Source: Paenibacillus glucanolyticus NBRC 15330
GTDB lineage: Bacteria; Bacillota; Bacilli; Paenibacillales; Paenibacillaceae
Assembly (NCBI RefSeq): GCF_004000885.1
Contig: NZ_BIMC01000022.1
Location: 1 to 64,000 of the forward strand
Direction: 5' to 3'
Length of the DNA: 64,000 nucleotides
Below, in pieces: positions 8,230 to 16,246 of this stretch. The notes below the pieces were generated by a model. The model was not told the DNA's origin, ran no database searches, and was given only the letters and a program-made list of their open reading frames with translations. Every line of letters begins with the position of its first letter. The first letter of the stretch is position 1. The position numbers and the translations under genes are program-made.

Positions 8230-9699
8230 TTAATTCTTTCGAAACCTGAATCTTCGCTTCCGTTCTGTCGAAGGCAGATAGTCCTGAAATACTTGGGCAA
8301 ATGTCTGTTGGCTGCTATTCGGTATCTCAAATGGATCCGATTGCAGAGGCAATGCATGAACTTTGCTCGTTCCAAGCGCTTTCCTCATCTCCTGAATCGT
8401 TTCTTCCCCCGCGAGCGGCAGTGCATAAATCCGTCCAGGCTGAGGATGTCTGGACAGCATCCGGGCTAGCGTCACCACATCATGCTGCCGCCACTCCGCT
8501 CCTGAACCGATCACGATCGGCAGATCGGCCCGAAGGAATTCCTCCAACCGTTCGCTGTCACGATAGGACCCCAAATCGAGGACAACCGCATCATAACTGC
8601 CACCCAGCAGCGAGATGACCTCCGTTCTGGCCGTTTGGCGCCAAAAGTGAATTCCATTGATTTCAAACTTTCGAATGGACCCAAGCTTTCCGCCTTCCGC
8701 GATTTCCTGAATCCGGCTGAATGCGGTGGATTTCGCGCTCATTTCCACAATCGCCACTTTTCCATATCGCGAAGCCAGGAAATGTCCAAACGCAATACAG
8801 CTATGTGTAGTTCCTACACCTGACGATGCACCTAGCACAGCAGCCACCAGCGTCCCGGCAACCGTACCGGACTGAACCCCCGAACTATTCACGGGAATCG
8901 ACTGCTGCCTGCTGAATGCAGAACGCACTTCCATCGTGGATTGATATCGATGCTCGGGTGCATATTGCAGCAGTTTACGGATAACAGGCACCAGTTCTCT
9001 TGGCAAGTCACCACGAATATGACGCTCCACGCCTGTGATCCATTCACTGAACTTGCCACTGGTTGAGAGATATAGCAGCAGCGCGCCTAACCCATACAGA
9101 TCCGATCGCGCATCGCTTTGCCTTCCCCCATACTGCTCCGGTGCTGCAAATCCGACCGTTCCAAGCTTGACCGTATCCTCGCCGCTCTCCTGCTTGTAAC
9201 TTCTCGCGATGCCAAAATCGATGAGTCGAACCTCCAGCTGATCGGTCAGCATGATGTTCGATGGCTTTAAGTCCCGGAATATGACCTGAGGCTCATGACC
9301 ATGGAGATACTCCAGCACGTCCAGCAATTGCTCTGTCAGTTCCATGATAAATTCCGGATTCACGTTTCCGCGGTATCCCCGAAAGTACTTCTCCAATGTC
9401 ATGCCCTGAATGTAATCCATCACCAAATAGGTGTAGCCGGTATCCTGAACATGGAAAAAATCAACGATTCGCGGCAAGCGCGGATGACTGAGTTTAATCA
9501 GCAGCTGCGCCTCATCCTGAACAGCGCGCTGCATACCGGGCTCAGACATACTCTCCTTCACCGCCCATTTCTTGCCGGGCAGCTTCAAATCCTCCGTCAG
9601 ATATACGCAGCTCATACCGCCTTCGCCGATAATACGATCTATAACATAACGTTCGCCTAGCACTTCCCCATGCAGCAATCTGCAAGGCTGCTGTTTCAT
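8230..9699 (-). CDS. Ser/Thr protein kinase fused to a ParA-like domain
   Basis: 489 residues, ATG with GGGGAGAGGG upstream. Residues 15-265 are a PknB-type kinase: glycine loop GEGGMSCV (25-32), catalytic lysine in AVK (48), FRDLKPSN (141-148; the usual His of HRD is Phe), DFG (161-163) and APE (186-188). There is no transmembrane helix and there are no PASTA repeats. From about residue 283 a second domain starts with VAAVLGASSGVGTTHS, a ParA/CpaE-like strand and loop lacking the P-loop lysine, followed by VAIVEM and YDAVVLDLGS. It is the first gene of the Tad-like operon, so it may couple phosphorylation to assembly or placement of the machine. The fusion is seen in the sequence; the role is inferred. 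Confidence 0.85.
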   Translation of the reverse strand: MKQQPCRLLHGEVLGERYVIDRIIGEGGMSCVYLTEDLKLPGKKWAVKESMSEPGMQRAVQDEAQLLIKLSHPRLPRIVDFFHVQDTGYTYLVMDYIQGMTLEKYFRGYRGNVNPEFIMELTEQLLDVLEYLHGHEPQVIFRDLKPSNIMLTDQLEVRLIDFGIARSYKQESGEDTVKLGTVGFAAPEQYGGRQSDARSDLYGLGALLLYLSTSGKFSEWITGVERHIRGDLPRELVPVIRKLLQYAPEHRYQSTMEVRSAFSRQQSIPVNSSGVQSGTVAGTLVAAVLGASSGVGTTHSCIAFGHFLASRYGKVAIVEMSAKSTAFSRIQEIAEGGKLGSIRKFEINGIHFWRQTARTEVISLLGGSYDAVVLDLGSYRDSERLEEFLRADLPIVIGSGAEWRQHDVVTLARMLSRHPQPGRIYALPLAGEETIQEMRKALGTSKVHALPLQSDPFEIPNSSQQTFAQVFQDYLPSTERKRRFRFRKN

Positions 9700-9737
9700 G
9701 ATTACGCCCTCTCCCCTGTCTTATAAGCACAACAAAA

Positions 9738-9793
9738 AGGGAAAGCACTCCGCCACATCACTAAATCGTGATGAATAGCGGGATGCTTTCCCT
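9738..9793 (-). terminator. Long hairpin with U-run; terminator and possible leader attenuator
   Basis: On the minus strand an outer arm of about 16 pairs (AGGGAAAGC... with near-perfect partner) encloses an inner 6-pair helix (CATCAC/GTGATG) with a TAAAT-type loop. It is followed by TTTTTGTTGTG, a rho-independent terminator layout. It lies downstream of the RlmM-like gene but also between the promoter at 9822-9851 and the kinase start at 9699, so it can act on both transcripts. Confidence 0.8.
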
Positions 9794-9821
9794 GTAGTTG
9801 TTGTTGGTTAATTTTAGAATC

Positions 9822-9851
9822 ATTATAAAACATTATTCATTCAACTGTAAA
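9822..9851 (-). promoter_or_regulatory. Sigma-A promoter for the Tad-like locus
   Basis: On the minus strand TTTACA (9851-9846) and a perfect TATAAT (9827-9822) are separated by 18 bases. The predicted start near 9815 lies just before the leader hairpin at 9793-9738, leaving a 5' leader of about 115 bases before the kinase gene. Confidence 0.65.
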
Positions 9852-9858
9852 GACTTTT

Positions 9859-10935
9859 TTAATACTTAATCATATATAGCGTAATCTCGTCCCGATTATG
9901 AAACAGCTGCTTCGCTCCCTGAACCTGCATTCTCGCCTCTTCAAAAACCGCCATGATCTCTTTCACAAGCGCCATCGGTTTCTTGGTCAACAGCTTAACT
10001 GTAATGACTGCCGTGCCGCCCGCCTGAAGACTGTACAGGAGCCCTGTCACCATCTTCGCCGTTTGTTTCGGACTCCAGCTCATATCGCAGACCAGCAGAT
10101 CGAATCTATGCTCCTTAAACGACACATCGGCCGCGTTCTTGTGGATGACCCTCAGGTTCTTGTGTCCGTGAAGCGATGGATGCATTTTGGCGGGATCCAC
10201 CGCTGTAACCTGCAGGCCGCGCTCCAGCAAAAAGGAAGTCCATCCTCCAGGCGCAGCACCGATATCAAGGGCCTTGCGGAACGAATCAAATGGGATTCCG
10301 AACTGCTTCTCAGCCTCAAGCAGCTTGAACTTCGCCCTTGAGATTTGACCCTCTTCACGTTGAAAACGGACTGCGCCTCCGTTCCAATCCGACAGGTTCT
10401 CCTCTGGCCGCGACACGCCTACATACCATAAGCCGTCCGCTGCGAACAATGATATGATCCACTCCGGCGCCTGCACCGTGTATTCGAATTGGAGCGGAGT
10501 CAAACGATGCTGAAGTTCATCCCGGAGCGCTGCCGGGTTTTCCGTCCACAAGCTGTTCTCCGTCTTTCGGATCTGGATGGATACTCGGCTGCCGCTGATC
10601 TCTTCCCGCTTCAGTATATACGCTTCGACCGCATGTAAAGCTTCATCAACGGTTTCCGCCGTTATTTCCAGATGTACGGGAAACAGATGCCGTAGAAAAA
10701 TAGGGGGCTTGGACATTATCAGTCCCTTGGCCTCCTCTTCCGACCTGCCGAGTGTTGTTACAAACACCTCACCCGGTATCAACATCGTGCTCTTCAGGCT
10801 GCCAAACATCCGGCGCAGCTCTTCTTGGGCATAGGGTGCAAATCCATGATTTGCTGTGCACACCCATTTACAGTGCAAATCCTGACTTTTCCGATCCTCT
10901 TCTTCAAGACCCTGCATAACATTTAATTCATCCAA
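9859..10935 (-). CDS. RlmM/FtsJ-like SAM-dependent RNA methyltransferase
   Basis: About 358 residues. A TTG at 10935 is preferred because GGAGG lies 9 bases upstream; an ATG at 10917 is the alternative. The N-terminal 180 residues resemble a THUMP-like RNA-binding region. The C-terminal methyltransferase has ALDIGAAPGGWTSFLLERG (SAM-binding motif I) and VCDMSWSP, the DMS(W/P) motif of RlmM/RrmJ 2'-O-methyltransferases, with a downstream lysine in VKLL. In Gram-negatives RlmM modifies C2498 of 23S rRNA; the target here is unknown. It is the last gene of the operon running from the HAD phosphatase gene and begins 5 bases after the ABC ATPase stop. Confidence 0.75.
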   Translation of the reverse strand: MDELNVMQGLEEEDRKSQDLHCKWVCTANHGFAPYAQEELRRMFGSLKSTMLIPGEVFVTTLGRSEEEAKGLIMSKPPIFLRHLFPVHLEITAETVDEALHAVEAYILKREEISGSRVSIQIRKTENSLWTENPAALRDELQHRLTPLQFEYTVQAPEWIISLFAADGLWYVGVSRPEENLSDWNGGAVRFQREEGQISRAKFKLLEAEKQFGIPFDSFRKALDIGAAPGGWTSFLLERGLQVTAVDPAKMHPSLHGHKNLRVIHKNAADVSFKEHRFDLLVCDMSWSPKQTAKMVTGLLYSLQAGGTAVITVKLLTKKPMALVKEIMAVFEEARMQVQGAKQLFHNRDEITLYMIKY

Positions 10936-10940
10936 ACGGA

Positions 10941-11714
10941 TTAACCTCCAGAAATAACTTTGATCCAGGGACGTCCGCCATTCCATTCCAGCTGAGCGTC
11001 AATATCATAAGTTTGTTTGATAAGTTCAGGTTTTAATACTTCTTCTTTCCTACCCGAGGCCGTTAAGCGTCCGTCCTTGATAAGCGCCACATGAGTAAAC
11101 AAAGGGACAATCTCCTCGATATGATGCGTAACGTACACAACCGCTATCTTACGCTGCTTCAGAGAATCAATCTCCAGCAGCATCTTCTCCCTTTCGTACA
11201 AATCAAGGCCGGCACACGGTTCATCCATAATCAGAATCCTCGGATCAGCCATAAGGGAACGCGCCAGCATTACTTTTTTTCGTTCGCCCTGGGATAAGGT
11301 TCCGAGAGGCTGCTCTGCCAAATGACCAACATTCATCTCATTCAGCAGAGTGTAGGCTCTACTCCGTGCTTCCTCCGGAATGTCCTGATAGAACCGCAAA
11401 AAGGCATAAGCGCCTGTGGCGACTACTTCCCACACCGGGTCGCTCAGAGAAAGCTTTTCCAGCAGCGATTGACTAATATAGCCTATGGATTTGCGGACAT
11501 CTCGAACGTCACATTGTCCATATACATGGCCGAGAACTTCAACTCGTCCACTGGAAGGGAACATATACCCCATCATCATTTCCAGCAGCGTGGTCTTGCC
11601 TGAACCATTCCGGCCCAAAATAACCCAGTTTTCTCCCGGTCTCATCTCCATGCTGACATTATCCAGAATATGACGGTCCCCTCGGACAAGCGATATATGC
11701 TGCAACGAGATCAT
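10941..11714 (-). CDS. ABC transporter ATP-binding protein (YlmA-like)
   Basis: 257 residues: Walker A LGRNGSGKTT near 35-43, Q-loop YISQS, signature LSQGERKK near 141, Walker B ILIMDEPCAGLD, and a switch histidine in VTHH. It is a single nucleotide-binding domain without a permease or binding protein gene nearby. It resembles Bacillus YlmA and the halves of ModF, which have no settled transport role. It overlaps the thioredoxin-like gene by 4 bases (ATGA), so the two are translationally coupled. Either the partner permease is encoded elsewhere or the protein has a non-transport role. Confidence 0.85.
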   Translation of the reverse strand: MISLQHISLVRGDRHILDNVSMEMRPGENWVILGRNGSGKTTLLEMMMGYMFPSSGRVEVLGHVYGQCDVRDVRKSIGYISQSLLEKLSLSDPVWEVVATGAYAFLRFYQDIPEEARSRAYTLLNEMNVGHLAEQPLGTLSQGERKKVMLARSLMADPRILIMDEPCAGLDLYEREKMLLEIDSLKQRKIAVVYVTHHIEEIVPLFTHVALIKDGRLTASGRKEEVLKPELIKQTYDIDAQLEWNGGRPWIKVISGG

Positions 11715-12058
11715 GGCTTCACACTCCTGACAAAACTTGCAATATCCTGCACGGAGCCCATCCGGTACAGCACAGCCGGTACGGCGCCAGCACTTGATTG
11801 GACAGCCAAGAGAGCAGGAACACTGCGAATTTGATACCGTTCCACAATGCCCGGAAGAAAATTCACGTCTGCTTCAAGGAGCTTCATATCCGGAACCACA
11901 TGCTCCACAATTTCGATCATTTTACGCGCAGCGGCACATGTACCGCATAATGGCGTATGCAAAAATACGATGACAGGATCAGCTTCCATATCCCGTTTCG
12001 CCATACGCTCTTGCCATTCGAGCCTCTCCACCAGTTCCCGCTGTGTAACCTCGATCAT
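11711..12058 (-). CDS. Thioredoxin-like protein with CGTC active site
   Basis: 115 residues. VIVFLHTPLCGTCAAARKM carries a CxxC redox motif (CGTC) after the first thioredoxin strand, and IRSVPALL contains the cis-proline before the fourth strand. There is no signal peptide, so it is cytoplasmic. It overlaps the cREC gene upstream and the ABC ATPase gene downstream by 4 bases each. The family reduces disulfides or handles redox signals. The CGTC active site differs from the CGPC of housekeeping thioredoxin, which suggests a dedicated partner. Substrate unknown. Confidence 0.82.
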   Translation of the reverse strand: MIEVTQRELVERLEWQERMAKRDMEADPVIVFLHTPLCGTCAAARKMIEIVEHVVPDMKLLEADVNFLPGIVERYQIRSVPALLAVQSSAGAVPAVLYRMGSVQDIASFVRSVKP

Positions 12059-12393
12059 CTTGTACCCTGCGCGACTTCCCGCATTACGGATTCCGGCATC
12101 GGTCCATTATGAACCTGCACGCCCTCGGGCATATGTGCATAGAGCAGTTCATACATTTTTCTTCTGCCTGAAGGACTTGAGGTGTGAAGATATATTTCCT
12201 TGGCCTGCAGCTTCTCGGCAATCATAGCAGCAACTACATCGCCGCCGTTCATTTGATCATGCCCCAACTCAAAATCAAGTGACAGCACATCCACTTCGCA
12301 TTCGCGGAGCATCAACAGACATTCTTCCCCGTTTCGAGCCAGCGCAAATCCTTTCGGATTAGGACGCCAGTCGTCTAAATACAGATGAATCAT
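12055..12393 (-). CDS. Cyclic-phosphate processing receiver domain (cREC) protein
   Basis: 112 residues. The N-terminus HLYLDDWRPNPKGF, the centre LSLDFELGHDQMNGGDV and IYLHTSSPSGRRKM match the cREC family pattern as I remember it (YLDDxRxxPxG, SLDxDLG, HSxxPxGxxxM). The acidic DD pair and the central Asp correspond to a receiver-type active site. cREC was predicted by comparative genomics to sense or process cyclic phosphates, often in RNA repair settings. Experimental support is limited as far as I know. It lies 17 bases after nfo and overlaps the thioredoxin-like gene by 4 bases. Family assignment is fairly secure, function open. Confidence 0.75.
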   Translation of the reverse strand: MIHLYLDDWRPNPKGFALARNGEECLLMLRECEVDVLSLDFELGHDQMNGGDVVAAMIAEKLQAKEIYLHTSSPSGRRKMYELLYAHMPEGVQVHNGPMPESVMREVAQGTR

Positions 12394-12410
12394 ACTACTC
12401 TCTCCCTTAA

Positions 12411-13259
12411 TCAGGACCAGGACAGCACCTTGGCGATGTCTTCCCGATGTGTGCCGTCAGCCCCTTTTTCACTTTCCAGGACAAATGCCTTGCCCGTGAG
12501 CTCCTGTGCCAGAGCCAAATGCTTCAGCGCTTCTGTACCTATCATACCTTGCCCGACACGTGCATGACGATCTTTTCTCGAACCGGCTCCATATTTCGAG
12601 TCGTTTAAGTGGACTGCTACCAGGGAATCCCAGTAACCAAGCGACTTGCCTCTGGCAAGGAGCTCGCCTGTGTTGGATATATCCCATCCTCCTGCCGCAA
12701 ACAAGTGGCAGGTATCGAGACAAAAACCTATTTTTTCCGGATAATCAGCCAGCTGTCTAACCTTTACACTCTCCTCAAGGGTCATGCCCATCGATCCATG
12801 GTCGCCCGCCTGATTCTCGATCAGCAGCTTGGCCTTGCCCTTCCAAGATGATAACACATCGTTCAAACAACGAATAATATTCTGATAGCCTTCCAGCACA
12901 TCCTGACTCTTGTGATGCCCAAAATGAACAACGATGCCAAGCGAGCCGCAAGCCTCTGCAATTATAAGGTCATTCTTGAGTGATTCCACGGTCAACCCGT
13001 AGAATTCTTCGCCGCGGGTCTTCCCTACCGCCATATTCGTCGGATAAGGCGTGTGCGCAATCGAAACAATCCCTTGCTCCTGGCAGAACCTGGCGCATGC
13101 GGCAGCATTCCGAATGTCCGGCGTCTTCAAATGGAGACTGCGCGGATTTTTCGGGAAATATTGATAGGCCAGCGAACCGATCCCGGCTGCATGCTGGGCT
13201 GCTGCAAGAAATCCGCCCCGGGTGCTGACGTGGCTTCCGATCCTGATCTTAGGCTTCAT
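12411..13259 (-). CDS. nfo: Endonuclease IV (AP endonuclease)
   Basis: 282 residues from the ATG at 13259, where the conserved N-terminus KIRIGSHVSTRGGF begins. A longer in-frame extension to 13370 lies inside mutM and is not supported. Metal-ligand motifs of the family are visible: HFGHHKS, LLIENQAG, GFCLDTCHLFAAGWD-like and HLNDSKYGAGSRKDRHARVGQG, near the C-terminus ESEKG. The enzyme cuts the backbone 5' to abasic sites using a trinuclear zinc centre. It overlaps the mutM stop by 11 bases, so glycosylase and AP endonuclease are co-translated. This pairs two successive steps of base excision repair. Confidence 0.95.
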   Translation of the reverse strand: MKPKIRIGSHVSTRGGFLAAAQHAAGIGSLAYQYFPKNPRSLHLKTPDIRNAAACARFCQEQGIVSIAHTPYPTNMAVGKTRGEEFYGLTVESLKNDLIIAEACGSLGIVVHFGHHKSQDVLEGYQNIIRCLNDVLSSWKGKAKLLIENQAGDHGSMGMTLEESVKVRQLADYPEKIGFCLDTCHLFAAGGWDISNTGELLARGKSLGYWDSLVAVHLNDSKYGAGSRKDRHARVGQGMIGTEALKHLALAQELTGKAFVLESEKGADGTHREDIAKVLSWS

Positions 13260-14067
13260 GCTGGCAATGGGGACAAAAGAAAACTTTGCGCGAGGTATGC
13301 TCCGCCTTCGCAATAGCGGTACCGCAGCGAACGCAAGGCTCTCCTTCGCGATCATACACCTTGCATTCATCGTTATAGGCTCCTGTCAGCTGGTCCCCTT
13401 CCTGAAACGGCATCTCCATGTAACCTCCGCCATCAGTCGCTTCATTCATTACCTTAACGGTGCTGTCATACAGCTGCTCCAAAGACTGCTCCGACAAATC
13501 CTGGATTTTGGTCAATGGATGAATTCTGGCATCAAATGCGATCTCATCTGCATAACAGTTACCGATTCCAGCGACAACCTGTTGATTGACCAGCGTAGTT
13601 TTTAATGCGCCACGCCGCTTTCCGATCAATTGGACAAAGCGCGCTTTGGTCATGCGTCGGTCCAGCAGCTCAGGTCCAAGCTCTTTTAGCGCATCATCGG
13701 CTTCTTTTGCCGTAAGGAAATGCAAATAACCCAGGCGCAGACCGATAAAATACAACACCTGATCACCAAACGTGATCTCGACTTGAGTAGAACGGGGAGG
13801 ACGCTCTTCATCGATACGCCCTAAATACAGAATGCCTCCCAGCATCAAGTGAAGCAGCAGCCGGCCTCCGTTGTGGAGATGAAATACAAGGTGCTTCCCT
13901 CTCCGTTCCACAAAAATGACCTTGCTTCCTTTTAATACGGAAGTAAACTCATCAACAGGCACGTTTAGTGATTTCTCACGGTTCACAACAACATTTGTGA
14001 TGGGTACATTGACAATGCTCTGAGATAACAGTCTTCGGTAGTTCTCCATTTCCGGCAGTTCCGGCAT
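13249..14067 (-). CDS. mutM: Formamidopyrimidine-DNA glycosylase / AP lyase
   Basis: 272 residues starting MPELPEMENYRR: Pro2 and Glu3 are the catalytic residues of the Fpg/Nei family. A conserved lysine lies in VPVDEFTSVLKGSK, GIGNCYADEIAFDARIHP is the helix-two-turn-helix motif, and a C-terminal zinc finger has four cysteines (CVRCG ... FFCPHC). The enzyme removes oxidised purines such as 8-oxoguanine. The start MPELPEMENYRR differs slightly from the usual MPELPEVETVRR, hinting at a divergent paralogue of Fpg, so substrate preference is less certain. It is followed by nfo with an 11-base overlap and preceded by the HAD gene 49 bases upstream. Confidence 0.9.
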   Translation of the reverse strand: MPELPEMENYRRLLSQSIVNVPITNVVVNREKSLNVPVDEFTSVLKGSKVIFVERRGKHLVFHLHNGGRLLLHLMLGGILYLGRIDEERPPRSTQVEITFGDQVLYFIGLRLGYLHFLTAKEADDALKELGPELLDRRMTKARFVQLIGKRRGALKTTLVNQQVVAGIGNCYADEIAFDARIHPLTKIQDLSEQSLEQLYDSTVKVMNEATDGGGYMEMPFQEGDQLTGAYNDECKVYDREGEPCVRCGTAIAKAEHTSRKVFFCPHCQHEA

Positions 14068-14116
14068 GATTCATCTTCCCTTCGTCGATCACAAAAGTTT
14101 ATGTACGCTTCGCTTT

Positions 14117-14908
14117 TTACGAACACAGCAGTTTGACCACTTCACTCAAATCGCGGCATATATAGTCCGGCGTAACACCCGTTGCCTCGATATGTGCCCC
14201 CATGTTGAGATCTGTCGTTATACCCGTCATAACGAGCACCGTCTTGCATCCGGCATGTGCACCCGCTGCGATATCCGTACGGATATTATCCCCGATCACA
14301 TAAGTTTCTTCCGGTGCCAGTCCAAGACGGTCCGAGGCAAACTTCATCAGAATCGAGGAAGGCTTGCCAATCACGGTCGGCTTAACTCCGGAAGCAGCTT
14401 CAATGGCGGCCCCAAGCGAACCTGCACCAGGCATTAAGCCGGTATCCGACGGGAGAAGCAGATCGGGATTGGTCAATACAGACACCGCCCCCTCCTGAAT
14501 CCAGCGGACAGCACGGGTCAGTTTATCGTAATGAAACGCACGGTCAATTCCTTGAATGACATATTCAGGGGAGTCCTCCACGATCGTGAGGCCTGCTGAC
14601 AACAGCGCTTCCCTCAGTCCCTCTTCCCCGAGCATCGCAACTCTGGCTCCCGGCGATTCCTCGGCAATATATCGGGCCGCCGCAAGGGAAGAGGTGCACA
14701 CTTCGTCTGGCGAAGCAGGTATCCCCATTTCCATCAAATGCGCTGCCACCTGCTCCGGTGTTCTCGAGGAGTTGTTGGTTACGTACAGGTACGGAATCTG
14801 CAGCTCCTTCAATCGCTCAATGAGAAGATCCGCTCCCTCAATTCGGTTGCGGCCGTGATACAGTGTTCCATCGAGGTCTATCAGCAATCCTTTGGGTTTT
14901 TCCATCAT
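14117..14908 (-). CDS. HAD-IIA (NagD-like) phosphatase
   Basis: 263 residues. LLIDLDGTLYHG is the nucleophile motif (DxDGT), YVTNNSSRTPEQ is motif II typical of subfamily IIA, KPSSILMKFA gives the motif III lysine, and YVIGDNIRTDIAAG is the acidic motif IV. The size and TNN motif match NagD/AraL-type sugar-phosphate or nucleotide phosphatases. An AGAAGGTG site precedes MMEK. It is the first gene of the operon, with a good promoter at 15045-15073 about 135 bases upstream. Substrate cannot be read from sequence. Confidence 0.88.
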   Translation of the reverse strand: MMEKPKGLLIDLDGTLYHGRNRIEGADLLIERLKELQIPYLYVTNNSSRTPEQVAAHLMEMGIPASPDEVCTSSLAAARYIAEESPGARVAMLGEEGLREALLSAGLTIVEDSPEYVIQGIDRAFHYDKLTRAVRWIQEGAVSVLTNPDLLLPSDTGLMPGAGSLGAAIEAASGVKPTVIGKPSSILMKFASDRLGLAPEETYVIGDNIRTDIAAGAHAGCKTVLVMTGITTDLNMGAHIEATGVTPDYICRDLSEVVKLLCS

Positions 14909-15229
14909 GTTATAGCACCTTCTTTATTTCTTTCCTTCATACCCTAAATGATTCATCGGCTGAAGTACAAGTGTATTCTCGCCAATCCGTTATCGGCATC
15001 CATCATCATGAATATGTATCAAACATAAATACCCCAGTAGTATTATTGTAAAGAAGCCCACATCCGGTTGCAAGGTTCATGCCGGGCGCCTCATCCTGGT
15101 GCTGCCGAGTCGAAAGAAATCGAAGGCTGTCCAAGCATCAGCGAATATATATCGGTTTGTCATTTCCTGCGCTTTCCCGGAAAATAATTCACTTCACATT
15201 TCCCTGTAAGCCGGTCAGCTGCTCCATTT
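14909..15229. other. Intergenic region of about 320 bases
   Basis: No convincing coding frame: short frames on the plus strand lack ribosome binding sites and family motifs. The region holds the promoter at 15045-15073 for the downstream HAD-mutM-nfo operon and about 130 bases of untranslated leader. No riboswitch-like conserved fold or strong terminator after RNase Z was recognised. Confidence 0.6.
15045..15073 (-). promoter_or_regulatory. Sigma-A promoter of the HAD-mutM-nfo operon
   Basis: Minus strand: TTGCAA (15073-15068), 17-base spacer, TACAAT (15050-15045). Both boxes are close to consensus and the spacing is ideal. It points toward the HAD phosphatase gene starting at 14908. Confidence 0.7.
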
Positions 15230-16159
15230 TCACGATCTTCTCTGGATGGGGTACAATCCGAAATCTTCAGCCAGCCGTGTATCCTCAAAAATCTGCTGCG
15301 CTTCCTTAAGCAGTGGCTGCAGATGCTCGATATCTTTATAGCGGGAACTAAAGTGGGTCAGGAACAGCGTCTTTACTCCGGCTCGTTCTGCTGCCTCTGC
15401 TGCCTGCTTAGCTGTACTGTGATAATATTCGTGAGCGAGCTCCGTCAAGTCATCCATAAAGGTAGCTTCATGAACGAGAAGATCGGCTCCCTTCGACAGG
15501 CTCTCCACCCCCGGGCATGGGCGCGTATCCCCGAGAATCGTAACCACTCTGCCCTTTTTCGGAGTTAGAAGCACGTCCGAAGCATGTATCCACCTGCCGC
15601 CGCCGAGATCCACGCTCTCTCCTCTTTTCAGCTTTCCGTATAACGGTCCCGGCTTGAGCCCGTAAGCCTCCAGCCGCTTCAGATCCAGACTGCCGGGAAG
15701 GTCTTTCTCCTCTATGCGGTAACCGTAGCTCTCCGCTCGATGATCCAGCTTTGCCGCTTCCACCCGGAAGCTATCGTCCTCAAACAACACACCGCCCGTA
15801 TGCTCCATGATCTCCATCGTGTAAGGAACACGGGATTGGCTGATGTTTAATGTGGTCTCAATGAACGATTTAATCCCCGGGGGACCGTAAATCGCAAGCG
15901 GTAAAGTCACGCCTTGGGCACCGCGGCTCGAAAGCAGTCCCGGCAAGCCGAAGATGTGATCACCATGCATATGGGTAATGAATACCTTCTCAAGCTTGGA
16001 CAGCTTGAGCGGGGATTTCAATATTTGATGCTGTGTGCCTTCTCCACAATCAAAAAGCCACAAACTTCTGCGCTCCTCCAGCAAACGCAGTGCAATCGAG
16101 GTCACGTTACGCTGCAGCGTCGGAACCCCCGCATTCGTTCCTAAAAAATAGAGTTCCAT
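15230..16159 (-). CDS. rnz: Ribonuclease Z (tRNA 3' processing)
   Basis: 309 residues from the ATG at 16159, where GGGGAGAAGAGGG lies just upstream; the longer frame to 16207 lacks a site. MELYFLGTNAGVPTLQRN is the typical RNase Z N-terminus. HMHGDHIFGLPGLL is the zinc motif HxHxDH, GDTRPCP and VHEATF carry further metal ligands, and LFLTHFSSRY gives the HST-like motif. The homodimer cuts tRNA precursors after the discriminator base. It lies 87 bases downstream of metH with no clear terminator between them. It may be cotranscribed or have its own promoter. Confidence 0.95.
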   Translation of the reverse strand: MELYFLGTNAGVPTLQRNVTSIALRLLEERRSLWLFDCGEGTQHQILKSPLKLSKLEKVFITHMHGDHIFGLPGLLSSRGAQGVTLPLAIYGPPGIKSFIETTLNISQSRVPYTMEIMEHTGGVLFEDDSFRVEAAKLDHRAESYGYRIEEKDLPGSLDLKRLEAYGLKPGPLYGKLKRGESVDLGGGRWIHASDVLLTPKKGRVVTILGDTRPCPGVESLSKGADLLVHEATFMDDLTELAHEYYHSTAKQAAEAAERAGVKTLFLTHFSSRYKDIEHLQPLLKEAQQIFEDTRLAEDFGLYPIQRRS

Positions 16160-16246
16160 CCCTCTTCTCCCCTTTCGGTTGTAAACCGGAGAAATCCCCC
16201 GAAACATTCGGAGGATTTCAACCCGGCTATGCCGGTATTCAACAGG

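Noticed and set aside
14909..15309. Plus-strand short frames 14863-15051 and 15079-15309
   Set aside because: They lack ribosome binding sites and overlap the 3' end of RNase Z and the HAD gene leader.
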